Shown here piece by piece: positions 1 to 14,002 of a stretch of 35,111 nucleotides of DNA. The first letter of the stretch is position 1. Each line of letters begins with the position of its first letter. The DNA comes from Streptomyces sindenensis (lineage in GTDB: Bacteria > Actinomycetota > Actinomycetes > Streptomycetales > Streptomycetaceae). The translations under genes were made by a program, and so were the position numbers. The notes under the pieces are model-generated. The model saw only the letters and a program-made list of their open reading frames with translations, did no database searches and was not told where the DNA came from. The DNA is taken from positions 1 to 35,111 of the forward strand of contig NZ_BMSG01000049.1 in the NCBI RefSeq assembly GCF_014649035.1. Direction: 5' to 3'.

Positions 1-19
1 GCCGAACAATTATTGTGGG

Positions 20-51
20 AAAGCCCCGTGCCCTTGTGGCACGGGGCTTTT
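20..51 (+). terminator. Rho-independent terminator of an upstream gene
   Basis: A 13-bp perfect stem (20-32 with 38-50) with a 5-nt loop is followed by a short T run (48-51). It sits before the tRNA promoter, so it most likely ends a forward transcript that begins outside the window. Nothing else is visible between it and the tRNA promoter near 169. Confidence 0.75.
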
Positions 52-168
52 CTGCGTTCTGGGGCCGGAGTACCAGGCCTGAACCTGCGGCTGCTACCAC
101 CTTTCTGCCGCCCTTCTCCTGCTCTTCTCCTGCTCCTCTGCTGCCGCTCCCCGATGCGCCGATCGCGA

Positions 169-198
169 TTAGGCGTATCCCCTGATCCCGTGTATGGT
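169..198 (+). promoter_or_regulatory. Probable HrdB-type promoter of tRNA-Thr
   Basis: TTAGGC (169-174) and TATGGT (193-198) are separated by 18 bp, a reasonable housekeeping sigma-factor spacing. Transcription would start near 205, about 20 nt before the tRNA. The assignment rests on position and hexamers only. Confidence 0.45.
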
Positions 199-224
199 TT
201 ACCTCGTTGCCACAGCGCAACGAG

Positions 225-297
225 GCCCCAATAGCTCAGTCGGTAGAGCGTCTCCATGGTAAGGAGAAGGTCTGCGGTTCGATTCCGCATTGGGGCT
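225..297 (+). tRNA. tRNA-Thr (anticodon GGU)
   Basis: A complete cloverleaf can be folded. The acceptor stem GCCCCAA (225-231) pairs with TTGGGGC (290-296), and position 297 is the discriminator. The D arm is GCTC/GAGC, the anticodon stem TCTCC/GGAGA encloses the loop ATGGTAA, and the T arm TGCGG/CCGCA encloses TTCGATT. Loop position 33 is T, which gives anticodon GGT (GGU in RNA), reading ACC and ACU threonine codons. The 3' CCA is not encoded, as is usual in Streptomyces. It lies between its own promoter and a strong terminator, so it is probably monocistronic. Confidence 0.95.
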
Positions 298-305
298 CTG
301 AACAA

Positions 306-339
306 CGAAAGGCCCCCGCCACATGGCGGGGGCCTTTCG
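306..339. terminator. Bidirectional terminator between tRNA-Thr and osaC
   Basis: A 15-bp GC-rich perfect inverted repeat (306-320 with 325-339) encloses a 4-nt loop and has A-rich and T-rich flanks on either side. It can end the tRNA transcript on the forward strand and the osaC transcript, whose stop codon is at 365, on the reverse strand. Confidence 0.8.
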
Positions 340-364
340 CGTTGAAGGGGAGCAGCGAGCGGAA

Positions 365-2992
365 TCAGGTGAGCGGCGGCTCCGGGACGCGCATGGCCAG
401 GATCGCCATGTCGTCCGAGGCCGGCTCGGCGGCGAAGCGCTCCACGGCCCGCAGGATGCGTGAGGCGACCGCTCCGGCCGTCAGGCCCGTACACGTCGAC
501 AGGACGTCCGCGAGGCCGTCGTCGCCCAGCATGCGGGTTCCCTCGCGGCGTTCGGTGACGCCGTCCGTGACGCACAGGAGGACGTCGCCCGGGTTGAGGA
601 CGACCTCCTGCTCGTACAGGTCGAGGTCGTCGAGCACGCCCAGCAGGGGCTGCGGCTCCGCGGCCGACTCCACGGAGCCGTCCTGGCGCAGGCGCAGCGG
701 CAGCGGGTGGCCGGCGCAGACCACCTTCAGGAGGGCGCTGCCGTCCTCCTGGGGCCACAGCTCGCCGTACAGCAGGGTCAGGAAGCGGCTGCGGGCGCCC
801 TCGTCGAGGATGGCCGCGTTGAGGCGCTCCAGGACCGCCGGGCCGCCGAAGCCCTCGCGGGCCAGCAGGCGCAGCGCGTGGCGGGCCAGGCCGGTGACGG
901 CGGCCGCCTCGGGGCCCGTACCGCAGACGTCGCCGATGGCGAAGCCGTACGCGCCGTCGCTGATCGGGAAGACGTCGTAGAAGTCGCCGCCGACCTCGTT
1001 GCCCTCGCCCGCGGCGCGGTAGATGACCTCGATCTCGACGTTCGGCACGTCGGGGAGGCCCGGGGGCAGCAGGCTGCGCTGGAGGGACTGGCTGATCGCC
1101 ATGCGCTCCGAGTACAGGCGGGCGTTGTCCAGGGCCAGGGCGGCTCTGCGGGACAGGTCCTCGGCCAGTTCCAGGATCTCCTGGCGGAAGTGGTCGTCCG
1201 AAGGCTTCCCGAGCGTCAGCATGCCGATCACACGGTTGCGGGCGACCAGCGGAAGGACCACCGTCTCGCCGCCGACCGCCTGGGCCGTGGCGAGCGTCGT
1301 GCGGGTGGCCGTGTTCATGCTCAGCGGGGCGTCGTGGGCCAGGCTGCGGGTCGACGTGGACAGGGCCGCACGGTGGCCCGCCTCCGCCGGGGCGGCCCAG
1401 ACGCGGGCGCCGGGCGTCGGGACCGGATCCGGTGGGGCGATCTTCGAGAGCAGGGCCTTGAGGCCGTCGATGAGGTCCTCGTCCTCGTGGAGCACGTACG
1501 AGAGGTACGGATCGGAGGACTGGTCCGCGATCGTGTAGACCGCGCACCAGGTGGCCAGGGTCGGGACCGTCATCTGGGCCATCAGCGCCAGGGTCTGGTC
1601 CCGGTCCAGTGTGCCGGCCAGCAGGTCGGAGGCCTCGACGAGGAAGGACAGGGAGCCGCGGCGCAGCCGCTCCAGCTCGCCGAGGCGGGCGGACTCCACG
1701 GCCAGCGCGATGCGGTCGGCGGCGAACTGGAGGCGCAGGGCCTCCTCGTTCGAGTAGCGGCCCGCGCCCTCCGCCGCGACGCCCAGGGAGCCGGTGAGCC
1801 GCCCCTCGACCTTCAGCGGGACCGTGACGACCGAGCGCATCCCGGTGTCGGTGAGGAGCGGGACGGCGCCGGGAACGGCGGTCAGGTCCTCGTGGACGGC
1901 CGGCATGCGGGCGGAGCCGTAGCGTCCCGTTCCGGCTTCCACGGGGACCCGGGCGAAGCGCTGGCGGGCCGAGGGGAGGCCCGTCGTCGCGCGGACCTCC
2001 AGTTCCGTCTCGTCGTCCGTGGCGAGCAGGAGGAACGCGGCGTCGGCGTCGAGCATGTCGCGGGCCCGCTCGACCGTCCGCTGGAGGAGCCCGTCGAGGT
2101 CGTCGGGGGCGGGGGAGCCGATGAAGACCTCGAACGGGTCCGTGGTGCGGCTGTCGGAGGAGGCGTCGGAGACCGGGGCGCGGACCGGGGTCTGGAGGAC
2201 GGCGCGTTCGGCGTCGCGGACGAGGAGGCAGACCGTGGACGGGTCGCCGTCGGTGTCGCGGACCCGCAGGTGCGAGGCGTAGACGGCGATGGTCCGGCCG
2301 TCGGCGCCGCGGATGCCGTAGCTGCCCTCCCAGCGGGACAGCTGGAGGGCGTCGGCGATGCCGGTGTTGGTGCCCGGGGTGTTCGGCCAGGCCACGAAGT
2401 CGGTGAACTGCTTGCCCGTCACCTGCTCCGCCGTGTGCCCGAAGACGTACGCGGCGTCGTCGTTCCACGCGCTGATCGCGCCGACGCTGTCGATCTGGAC
2501 GACGGCGACCCGGATCCGCTGGTCGGTGACCGGGAGGAGCGAGGTGGGCAGGACCGGGCCGGCGGAGCGGATGCCCACGGGCCGCTCGGGCAGGTCCAGC
2601 TGGAACCACACGTGCTTGCGGGTGGGGGAGTACTCGACGCCCCAGCGGGAGGCCAGGGCGGCGCAGAGCAGCAGACCGCGGCCGTTCTCGCGGTCCGGGC
2701 TGCCGAAGTCGAGGCCGCTGCTCTGGAGCGGGACCTCGCGTTCGGGGTAGTGGTCGGAGACCTCGACGCGGACGCCGTCCTCGGTGCGCAGGCACAGGAC
2801 GTCGGCCGCCGTCCCCGCGTGGATGACGGCGTTGGTCACGAGCTCACTGGTGAGGACGACGGCGTCGTCCACGACATCGTTGTAACCCCACCCCTGGAGC
2901 GTGTCCCGGACGAAGGCGCGGGCGGTCGCGACCGAGCGCCCGACCGGTTCGAAGGTGGCGGCCGCGCGCGCGGTGATCACAGCACTCCCCAT
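365..2992 (-). CDS. osaC: Multidomain sigma-B regulator OsaC (HATPase-PAS-GAF-GAF-PP2C)
   Basis: The 875-residue protein has five recognisable parts. An RsbW/anti-sigma type ATPase lies near residues 10-135 (N box ELVTNAVIHAG at 50-60, DRENGRG near 100). A PAS domain spans about 155-260, two GAF-like domains span about 295-435 and 450-625, and a SpoIIE/PP2C phosphatase covers 640-870. The phosphatase keeps its metal-binding Asp motifs: VGGDFYD (668), GDVCGTG (687), VTDGVTE (808) and SDDMAIL (859). The start ATG at 2992 follows a GGGAAG tract and begins the ATPase domain directly; the open frame continues upstream without a better start. This domain order and the divergent osaA are those of S. 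coelicolor OsaC, reported to bind sigma-B and return its activity to pre-stress level. Signal ligands of the PAS and GAF domains cannot be read from sequence. Confidence 0.9.
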   Translation of the reverse strand: MGSAVITARAAATFEPVGRSVATARAFVRDTLQGWGYNDVVDDAVVLTSELVTNAVIHAGTAADVLCLRTEDGVRVEVSDHYPEREVPLQSSGLDFGSPDRENGRGLLLCAALASRWGVEYSPTRKHVWFQLDLPERPVGIRSAGPVLPTSLLPVTDQRIRVAVVQIDSVGAISAWNDDAAYVFGHTAEQVTGKQFTDFVAWPNTPGTNTGIADALQLSRWEGSYGIRGADGRTIAVYASHLRVRDTDGDPSTVCLLVRDAERAVLQTPVRAPVSDASSDSRTTDPFEVFIGSPAPDDLDGLLQRTVERARDMLDADAAFLLLATDDETELEVRATTGLPSARQRFARVPVEAGTGRYGSARMPAVHEDLTAVPGAVPLLTDTGMRSVVTVPLKVEGRLTGSLGVAAEGAGRYSNEEALRLQFAADRIALAVESARLGELERLRRGSLSFLVEASDLLAGTLDRDQTLALMAQMTVPTLATWCAVYTIADQSSDPYLSYVLHEDEDLIDGLKALLSKIAPPDPVPTPGARVWAAPAEAGHRAALSTSTRSLAHDAPLSMNTATRTTLATAQAVGGETVVLPLVARNRVIGMLTLGKPSDDHFRQEILELAEDLSRRAALALDNARLYSERMAISQSLQRSLLPPGLPDVPNVEIEVIYRAAGEGNEVGGDFYDVFPISDGAYGFAIGDVCGTGPEAAAVTGLARHALRLLAREGFGGPAVLERLNAAILDEGARSRFLTLLYGELWPQEDGSALLKVVCAGHPLPLRLRQDGSVESAAEPQPLLGVLDDLDLYEQEVVLNPGDVLLCVTDGVTERREGTRMLGDDGLADVLSTCTGLTAGAVASRILRAVERFAAEPASDDMAILAMRVPEPPLT

Positions 2993-3332
2993 ATTGGTGT
3001 CTCGTCGCTTCCCCGAGTCCTGTGCCCGTTTATCGCCGCTTCGATTCGCTTGCCAGGCTAGACGTATCTCAAGGCTGCCGGGTACACGAGGGCCGAGTTC
3101 GGGACAAGTCGCCCCGGTGGTGCGCGGGCGCACAAGTATGGCCTCCCGGTGCACGGGACGGGGAGCAACCGGTGCAGGTTTCCCGCCGACCTGTTCCGGC
3201 CTGGTACGTTGCAACGATTTGACGTCCGTCCGGCTGCCCGTTGACGGTGTGCTGTGGCGGTGAGCCAGAGTGGAACTGGGCAAGCTTCCGGATAGGCCCG
3301 AGTGAACGGTCAACCCCTGCGGGAGGGACACG
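2993..3332. other. Divergent osaC/osaA control region
   Basis: The 340-bp gap carries the promoters of both divergent genes. The best forward candidate is TTGACG (3241-3246), 19 bp, CAGAGT (3266-3271), which would give an osaA leader of about 55 nt. A GGGTAC at 3080-3085 recalls a sigma-B -10, but no GNNT lies at the right distance. No convincing reverse promoter for osaC could be picked out by eye. No small gene is apparent. Confidence 0.4.
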
Positions 3333-8849
<5,517 letters not shown>

Positions 8850-9093
8850 TCGAGGATTGAATGAATTGGCGTGAGTTATTGACCGACTGTGCTCGAACGA
8901 GTGTGAACGCGCTGCATTCGGGGAACCTTCTGGACTCCCACCGCGTTTCCGGTATGTGCACAGTGACATCGCGGTGACAGGGTGTGGTGACGGGCGGGGT
9001 GCGGCTACCATGACCGGCACAAGGACGGACGGCGTAAGGGAGTCGTCCCCTGGGGCGGCACCCGGTGCATTTCCGGGGCGAGGAGGGCGGGCC

Positions 9094-9777
9094 ATGGTGC
9101 AGAAGGCCAAGATCCTCCTGGTCGATGACCGGCCGGAGAATCTGCTGGCGCTGGAGGCCATCCTCTCTGCGCTCGATCAGACACTGGTGCGGGCATCGTC
9201 AGGGGAGGAGGCGCTCAAAGCGCTGCTCACGGACGACTTCGCGGTCATTCTGCTGGACGTCCAGATGCCGGGCATGGACGGTTTCGAGACCGCCGCGCAC
9301 ATCAAGCGGCGGGAGCGGACCCGGGACATCCCGATCATCTTCCTCACCGCCATCAACCACGGTCCGCACCACACCTTCCGCGGGTACGCGGCCGGCGCGG
9401 TGGACTACATCTCCAAGCCGTTCGACCCGTGGGTGCTGCGGGCCAAGGTCTCCGTCTTCGTCGAGCTGTACATGAAGAACTGCAAGCTGCGTGAGCAGGC
9501 GGCCCTGCTGCGGCTCCAGTTGGAGGGCGACGGCCACGCGGGCGGCGAGCACGAGAAGGAGCCGGCCGGTCTGCTGGCCGAACTCTCCGCACGGCTCGCG
9601 GCGGTCGAGGAGCAGGCGGAAGCGCTCTCCAAGCAGCTCGACGACGAATCCGCGGACGCGGCCGCGGTCGCCACCGCCGCCCACCTGGAGCGCAAGCTGA
9701 CCGGTCTGCGCCGCGCGCTCGACGCGCTGGAGCCGGGCACCGGCGGAGGCGCGGGCGTGCTGCCCGCACAGGGCTGA
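9094..9777 (+). CDS. osaB: Response regulator OsaB (receiver plus coiled coil, no DNA-binding domain)
   Basis: The 227-residue protein has a receiver domain (1-125) with acidic pair Asp11-Asp12, phospho-acceptor Asp55 in LLDVQMPGMDG, and the conserved Lys in YISKPFDPW. The rest is an Ala/Glu/Leu-rich coiled coil and no DNA-binding domain follows, so the output is presumably protein-protein contact. ATG at 9094 is chosen because AGGAGGG (9081-9087) stands 7 nt upstream and the receiver fold begins at once; a frame-open extension to 8956 is unlikely. It lies 244 bp after osaA, enough for its own promoter. In S. coelicolor osaB is needed for aerial development at high osmolarity. OsaA also has its own receiver, so the phosphorelay order is not obvious. 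Confidence 0.92.
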   Translation: MVQKAKILLVDDRPENLLALEAILSALDQTLVRASSGEEALKALLTDDFAVILLDVQMPGMDGFETAAHIKRRERTRDIPIIFLTAINHGPHHTFRGYAAGAVDYISKPFDPWVLRAKVSVFVELYMKNCKLREQAALLRLQLEGDGHAGGEHEKEPAGLLAELSARLAAVEEQAEALSKQLDDESADAAAVATAAHLERKLTGLRRALDALEPGTGGGAGVLPAQG

Positions 9778-9931
9778 CATCTCCGGCCCCTGACGCGTCG
9801 AGCCCCGCGCGTGTGCAGCCCCTGCCGTGAAGCGGAGCCGGGGCCATGAGGCGGCGTCAGTTCCCCGCCGCTCGGAGGCGACACGGTCGGGTGAACGAGT
9901 AGGCGAACGTGTTCACGGGCGACGACAGCGG

Positions 9932-9944
9932 TAACCTCGGCACC
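9932..9944 (+). promoter_or_regulatory. Leaderless-type -10 element of ftsK
   Basis: TAACCT (9932-9937) lies 7 nt before ATG 9945, the spacing expected when transcription starts at the A of the start codon. No Shine-Dalgarno sequence precedes that ATG. No clear -35 hexamer is visible. Confidence 0.35.
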
Positions 9945-12734
9945 ATGGCCTCACGTACGTCCGGCAAGGGTTCCCAGGGCACGGCGGGCACCGCGAAGAG
10001 CGTCGGCCGTACTGCGGGCCCGGCGAAGAAAGCCGCGCCCGCCAAGAAGACCGCACCGAAGAAGTCGGCTGCCCCCGCCAAGAAGGCTCCCGCGAAGAAG
10101 GCGGCGGCCAAGAAGCCCGCGCCCAGGCCCGCGCCGTCACCCACCGGGGGCGTCTACCGGCTGGTGCGCGCCATCTGGCTCGGTACGGCACACGGCGTCG
10201 GCGCGGTGTTCCGCTCGATAGGGCGTGGCGCCAAGGGACTTGACCCCGCCCACCGCAAGGACGGGCTGGCGCTGCTGCTGCTCGGCCTGGCGCTGATCGT
10301 CGCCGCGGGCACCTGGTCCAACCTCCAGGGGCCGGTCGGCGACCTGGTCGAGATGCTGGTGACCGGCGCCTTCGGCCGGCTCGACCTGCTCGCGCCGATA
10401 CTGCTGGGCGCGATGGCGGTGCGGCTCATCCTGTACCCGGAGCGGCCCGAGGCCAACGGCCGGATCGTCATCGGACTGTCCGCGCTGGTCATCGGCGTCC
10501 TCGGCCAGGTCCACATCGCCTGCGGTTCGCCGGGCCGGGACGCGGGCACCGAGGCCATGCAGGACGCGGGCGGGCTGATCGGCTGGGCCACGTCCAAACC
10601 GCTGATCTTCATGATGGGCGAGGTCCTCGCCGTACCGCTGCTCGTGCTGCTGACCGTGTTCGGGCTGCTCGTCGTCACCGCCACCCCCGTCAACGCCATT
10701 CCGCAGCGGCTGCGTCAGCTCGGCGTCCGCCTCGGCATCGTGGAACCGGCGCCCGATGCCCACGAAGGGTACGAGGACGACGACGAGCGCTACGAGGAAC
10801 AGTGGCGTGAGGCGCTGCCCGAGCGGACCCGCCGACGCGGTACACGGCGTACGGTCACGGACCCGGCGGACGACCACGACCGGGCCGAGGAGGAAGCGCT
10901 CACCAAGCGCCGCAGGACCCGCAGGCCCTCCGCGCAGCCCGCGATGAACCGGCCGCTGGACGCGGTGGACGTCGCGGCCGCCGCCGCTGCCGCGCTCGAC
11001 GGGGCCGTGCTCAACGGCATGCCGCCCTCTCCGGTCGTCGCCGACCTGACCCAGGGCGTCTCCGTGGACCGGGAACGCACCGGGACGCCCGTGCCCGGGG
11101 CCCGGGAGGCCGAGCGGGAGGAGCGCCCGAAGCCCGGAGTCCGGAAGTCCGCCCCCGCGCCCGAGGGCGGCGAGGAGCGGTCGGGCGGGGTGCCCGACCT
11201 GACCAAGCCCGCCCCCGAGTCCGCGCCGGGGCTGCCCGCCCGCGCCGAACAGCTCCAGCTCTCCGGCGACATCACGTACTCCCTGCCCTCGCTCGACCTG
11301 CTGGAGCGCGGCGGCCCGGGCAAGACCCGCAGCGCCGCCAACGACCGCGTGGTCGCCTCGCTGACCACCGTCTTCACCGAGTTCAAGGTGGACGCCGCCG
11401 TCACCGGCTTCACCCGGGGCCCCACCGTCACCCGGTACGAGGTGGAGCTCGGCCCCGCGGTGAAGGTCGAGAAGATCACCGCCCTGACCAAGAACATCGC
11501 CTACGCGGTGGCCAGTCCGGACGTACGGATCATCTCGCCGATCCCGGGCAAGTCGGCGGTCGGCATCGAGATCCCCAACAGCGACCGGGAGATGGTAAAC
11601 CTCGGCGACGTGCTGCGTCTGGCCGAGGACGACGACCCGATGATGGTGGCCTTCGGCAAGGACGTCGAGGGCGGCTACGTCATGCACAGCCTGGCGAAGA
11701 TGCCCCACATGCTCGTGGCCGGCGCCACCGGCTCGGGCAAGTCGTCCTGCATCAACTGCCTGATCACCTCGATCATGGTGCGGGCCACCCCCGAGGACGT
11801 GCGGATGGTCCTCGTCGACCCCAAGCGCGTCGAGCTGACCGCGTACGAGGGCATCCCGCACCTGATCACCCCGATCATCACCAACCCCAAGAAGGCCGCC
11901 GAGGCGCTGCAATGGGTCGTGCGCGAGATGGACCTGCGCTACGACGACCTCGCCGCCTTCGGCTTCCGGCACATCGACGACTTCAACAAGGCGGTACGCG
12001 AAGGCAAGGTGAAGCTCCCCGAGGGGAGTGAGCGCGAGCTGTCCCCGTACCCGTATCTGCTGGTGATCGTCGACGAGCTGGCCGACCTGATGATGGTGGC
12101 CCCGCGCGACGTCGAGGACTCGATCGTCCGCATCACCCAGCTCGCCCGCGCGGCCGGCATCCACCTGGTGCTCGCCACCCAGCGGCCCTCGGTCGACGTC
12201 GTGACCGGCCTGATCAAGGCGAACGTGCCCTCCCGGCTCGCCTTCGCCACCTCTTCGCTCGCCGACAGCCGCGTCATCCTCGACCAGCCCGGCGCCGAGA
12301 AGCTCATCGGCAAGGGCGACGGGCTCTTCCTCCCGATGGGCGCCAACAAACCCACCCGTATGCAGGGCGCCTTCGTCACCGAGGACGAGGTCGCGGCCGT
12401 CGTCCAGCACTGCAAGGACCAGATGGCGCCGGTCTTCCGGGACGACGTCGTCGTCGGTACGAAGCAGAAGAAGGAGATCGACGAGGACATCGGCGACGAC
12501 CTGGACCTGCTCTGCCAGGCGGCCGAACTGGTCGTCTCCACCCAGTTCGGATCGACCTCGATGCTCCAGCGCAAGCTGCGGGTCGGCTTCGCCAAGGCGG
12601 GCCGGCTGATGGACCTGATGGAGTCCCGCTCCATCGTCGGCCCCAGCGAGGGATCCAAGGCGCGGGACGTCCTGGTGAAACCGGACGAGCTCGACGGGGT
12701 GTTGGCCGTCATCCGCGGGGAATCCGCTCCGTAA
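9945..12734 (+). CDS. ftsK: DNA translocase FtsK/SpoIIIE
   Basis: This 929-residue protein moves chromosomal DNA through closing septa. The N-terminus (about 1-65) is Lys/Ala/Pro-rich and histone-like. It is followed by four hydrophobic segments (about 105-125, 145-165, 170-190, 225-250) and an acidic/Arg-rich variable linker. The motor domain has Walker A GATGSGKSS at residues 593-601 and Walker B LVIVDELADL near 707. A C-terminal gamma winged-helix region with QRKLRVGFAKAGRLMD provides the usual DNA-orienting part. In Streptomyces FtsK acts in sporulation septa. The start at 9945 is preferred over an in-frame GTG at 9909 because of the leaderless-type -10 and the conserved MASR start as I recall it from homologues. 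Confidence 0.95.
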   Translation: MASRTSGKGSQGTAGTAKSVGRTAGPAKKAAPAKKTAPKKSAAPAKKAPAKKAAAKKPAPRPAPSPTGGVYRLVRAIWLGTAHGVGAVFRSIGRGAKGLDPAHRKDGLALLLLGLALIVAAGTWSNLQGPVGDLVEMLVTGAFGRLDLLAPILLGAMAVRLILYPERPEANGRIVIGLSALVIGVLGQVHIACGSPGRDAGTEAMQDAGGLIGWATSKPLIFMMGEVLAVPLLVLLTVFGLLVVTATPVNAIPQRLRQLGVRLGIVEPAPDAHEGYEDDDERYEEQWREALPERTRRRGTRRTVTDPADDHDRAEEEALTKRRRTRRPSAQPAMNRPLDAVDVAAAAAAALDGAVLNGMPPSPVVADLTQGVSVDRERTGTPVPGAREAEREERPKPGVRKSAPAPEGGEERSGGVPDLTKPAPESAPGLPARAEQLQLSGDITYSLPSLDLLERGGPGKTRSAANDRVVASLTTVFTEFKVDAAVTGFTRGPTVTRYEVELGPAVKVEKITALTKNIAYAVASPDVRIISPIPGKSAVGIEIPNSDREMVNLGDVLRLAEDDDPMMVAFGKDVEGGYVMHSLAKMPHMLVAGATGSGKSSCINCLITSIMVRATPEDVRMVLVDPKRVELTAYEGIPHLITPIITNPKKAAEALQWVVREMDLRYDDLAAFGFRHIDDFNKAVREGKVKLPEGSERELSPYPYLLVIVDELADLMMVAPRDVEDSIVRITQLARAAGIHLVLATQRPSVDVVTGLIKANVPSRLAFATSSLADSRVILDQPGAEKLIGKGDGLFLPMGANKPTRMQGAFVTEDEVAAVVQHCKDQMAPVFRDDVVVGTKQKKEIDEDIGDDLDLLCQAAELVVSTQFGSTSMLQRKLRVGFAKAGRLMDLMESRSIVGPSEGSKARDVLVKPDELDGVLAVIRGESAP

Positions 12735-13038
12735 AGGTTTTGTGGGCAACCGTTTCGTACGGTCGTACGTCCAGTTGAAGGGAGGGACGAAACCGTGCCC
12801 CTCCCCACAGCTCGCTCCGCCACCACCTCACCCCTGCTCCCACCCCGTTCGGCCCACTACAGGTTGCCCAGTCCTCGATCGGGGCTGTCCTTCGCCCCCG
12901 CTCCGCACCGGAGCCGGAGGCGAAGACGTCCGGCGAAACCCGATGGCGTACAAAGTCGTCCCTCCCGGTTGCCCCACCCTTTCGTACCCCCCCTAGACTG
13001 AACATCCAGCAGGTGGCTCACGCTCGAAAGGCGCCCCC
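12735..13038 (+). other. ftsK to HTH-gene intergenic region with promoter
   Basis: About 300 bp without a convincing gene. A promoter-like pair, TTGCCC (12969-12974) and TAGACT (12994-12999) with a 19-bp spacer, would start transcription near 13006, about 33 nt before the next gene. A 68-codon GTG-started frame at 12795 follows GGGAGGG but has a Pro/Arg/Ser-rich composition typical of shadow frames. Confidence 0.4.
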
Positions 13039-13839
13039 GTGTCCATCGGCAACTCCCCCGAAGACGACCGGCCTTCGATCGGTCGTGCCCTTCAGCAGGC
13101 TCGCATCGCCGCAGGTCTGACGGTCGAGGAAGTCAGCAGCTCCACCCGGGTGCGCATCCCCATCGTGCACGCGATCGAGCAGGACGACTTCTCCCGCTGC
13201 GGCGGCGACGTCTACGCCCGCGGCCACATCCGCACGCTCGCGCGTGCCGTCGGTCTCGATCCGGAACCGCTGGTCGAGGAGTACGACGCCGATCACGGCG
13301 GCCGTCCCGCCCCGACCCCCGCGGCACCGCTGTTCGAAGCGGAACGCATCCGCTCCGAACCCCGGCGGCCCAACTGGACCGCCGCCATGGTCACGGCCAT
13401 CGTCGCCGTCGTCGGATTCGTCGGCTTCACGCTCTTCAGCGGCGAGGACGAACCCACCAACACCGCCCAGGTCGCCGAGGGCTCCAAGCCCGACAAGACC
13501 GCGGCCAAGCCCACCACCACGAAGCCCGCCGCCCCCAAGCCCGTGCCCTCCGAGAGCGCCATCGCCGCCGCCCCCCGGGACAAGGTGACGGTCAAGCTCA
13601 GCGCGGACCGCGGCAAGAGCTGGATCTCGGTCAAGGACCACAACGGACGGGGGCTCTTCGACGGGCTGCTGCTCCAGGGCGAGTCCAAGACCTTCCAGGA
13701 CAAGGAGCGCATCGACCTCGTCCTCGGCGACGCCGGGGCGATCAGCCTCTTCGTCAACGGCAAGCAGGTCGAGGACCGCTTCGGTCCCGGCCAGGTCGAA
13801 CGGCTCTCCTACACCAAGGGCGACCCCGAGGCCGGCTGA
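13039..13839 (+). CDS. RodZ-like helix-turn-helix membrane protein
   Basis: This 266-residue protein has a RodZ-type layout. A cytoplasmic Cro/CI-like HTH_25 domain occupies residues 10-80 (IGRALQQARIAAGLTVEEVS...VYARGHIRTLARAVG). One membrane segment lies at about 114-133, then a Thr/Pro/Lys-rich spacer, and a C-terminal extracytoplasmic beta-domain of the DUF4115 type (about 180-260). In rod-shaped bacteria RodZ anchors MreB. In actinomycetes the homologue's role is not settled, but polar growth or envelope work is a reasonable inference. GTG 13039 follows GAAAGG at about 8 nt. It has its own promoter and terminator, so it is probably monocistronic. Confidence 0.8.
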   Translation: MSIGNSPEDDRPSIGRALQQARIAAGLTVEEVSSSTRVRIPIVHAIEQDDFSRCGGDVYARGHIRTLARAVGLDPEPLVEEYDADHGGRPAPTPAAPLFEAERIRSEPRRPNWTAAMVTAIVAVVGFVGFTLFSGEDEPTNTAQVAEGSKPDKTAAKPTTTKPAAPKPVPSESAIAAAPRDKVTVKLSADRGKSWISVKDHNGRGLFDGLLLQGESKTFQDKERIDLVLGDAGAISLFVNGKQVEDRFGPGQVERLSYTKGDPEAG

Positions 13840-13870
13840 TCCGAGCCCCTCGAATCCCCTGCCGCGTCCC

Positions 13871-13903
13871 GACGGGCGCCCGGTCTCGCACCGGGCGCCC
13901 GTC
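13871..13903 (+). terminator. Terminator after the RodZ-like gene
   Basis: A 14-bp perfect GC-rich stem (13871-13884 with 13890-13903) has a 5-nt loop and starts about 30 nt after the stop codon. There is no long T run, which is common in Streptomyces. Confidence 0.7.
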
Positions 13904-13989
13904 GGCGTTCCCGCCCCGCCCGGCTGCTACGCGGAGTAACAGCGGGGGGCCAGGCAACCCTGCACGGCGGGGCGGTCGCCGGGACGAAG

Positions 13990-14002
13990 TAGTCTTGAGT
14001 CC
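13990..14002 (+). promoter_or_regulatory. Leaderless-type -10 element of rimO
   Basis: TAGTCT (13990-13995) is followed by exactly 7 nt and then ATG 14003, with no Shine-Dalgarno sequence between. This arrangement predicts transcription from the A of the start codon. No good -35 is seen. Confidence 0.5.

Noticed and set aside
707..3061. 784-codon forward frame opposite osaC
   Set aside because: Ala/Gly/Arg/Val-rich low-information translation, antisense to a gene with clear ATPase, GAF and PP2C motifs.
3080..3085. GGGTAC as a sigma-B -10 for osaA
   Set aside because: No GNNT element at 14-16 bp upstream, and the leader would be about 240 nt.
3178..3207. GTTT...TGGTAC as a sigma-B promoter for osaA
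   Set aside because: The spacer from GNNT to the -10 is 20 bp, outside the accepted range.
12795..13001. 68-codon frame with GGGAGGG upstream between ftsK and the RodZ-like gene
   Set aside because: Composition (Pro/Arg/Ser) is that of a non-coding frame and it ends at the -10 of the next gene; no recognisable domain.
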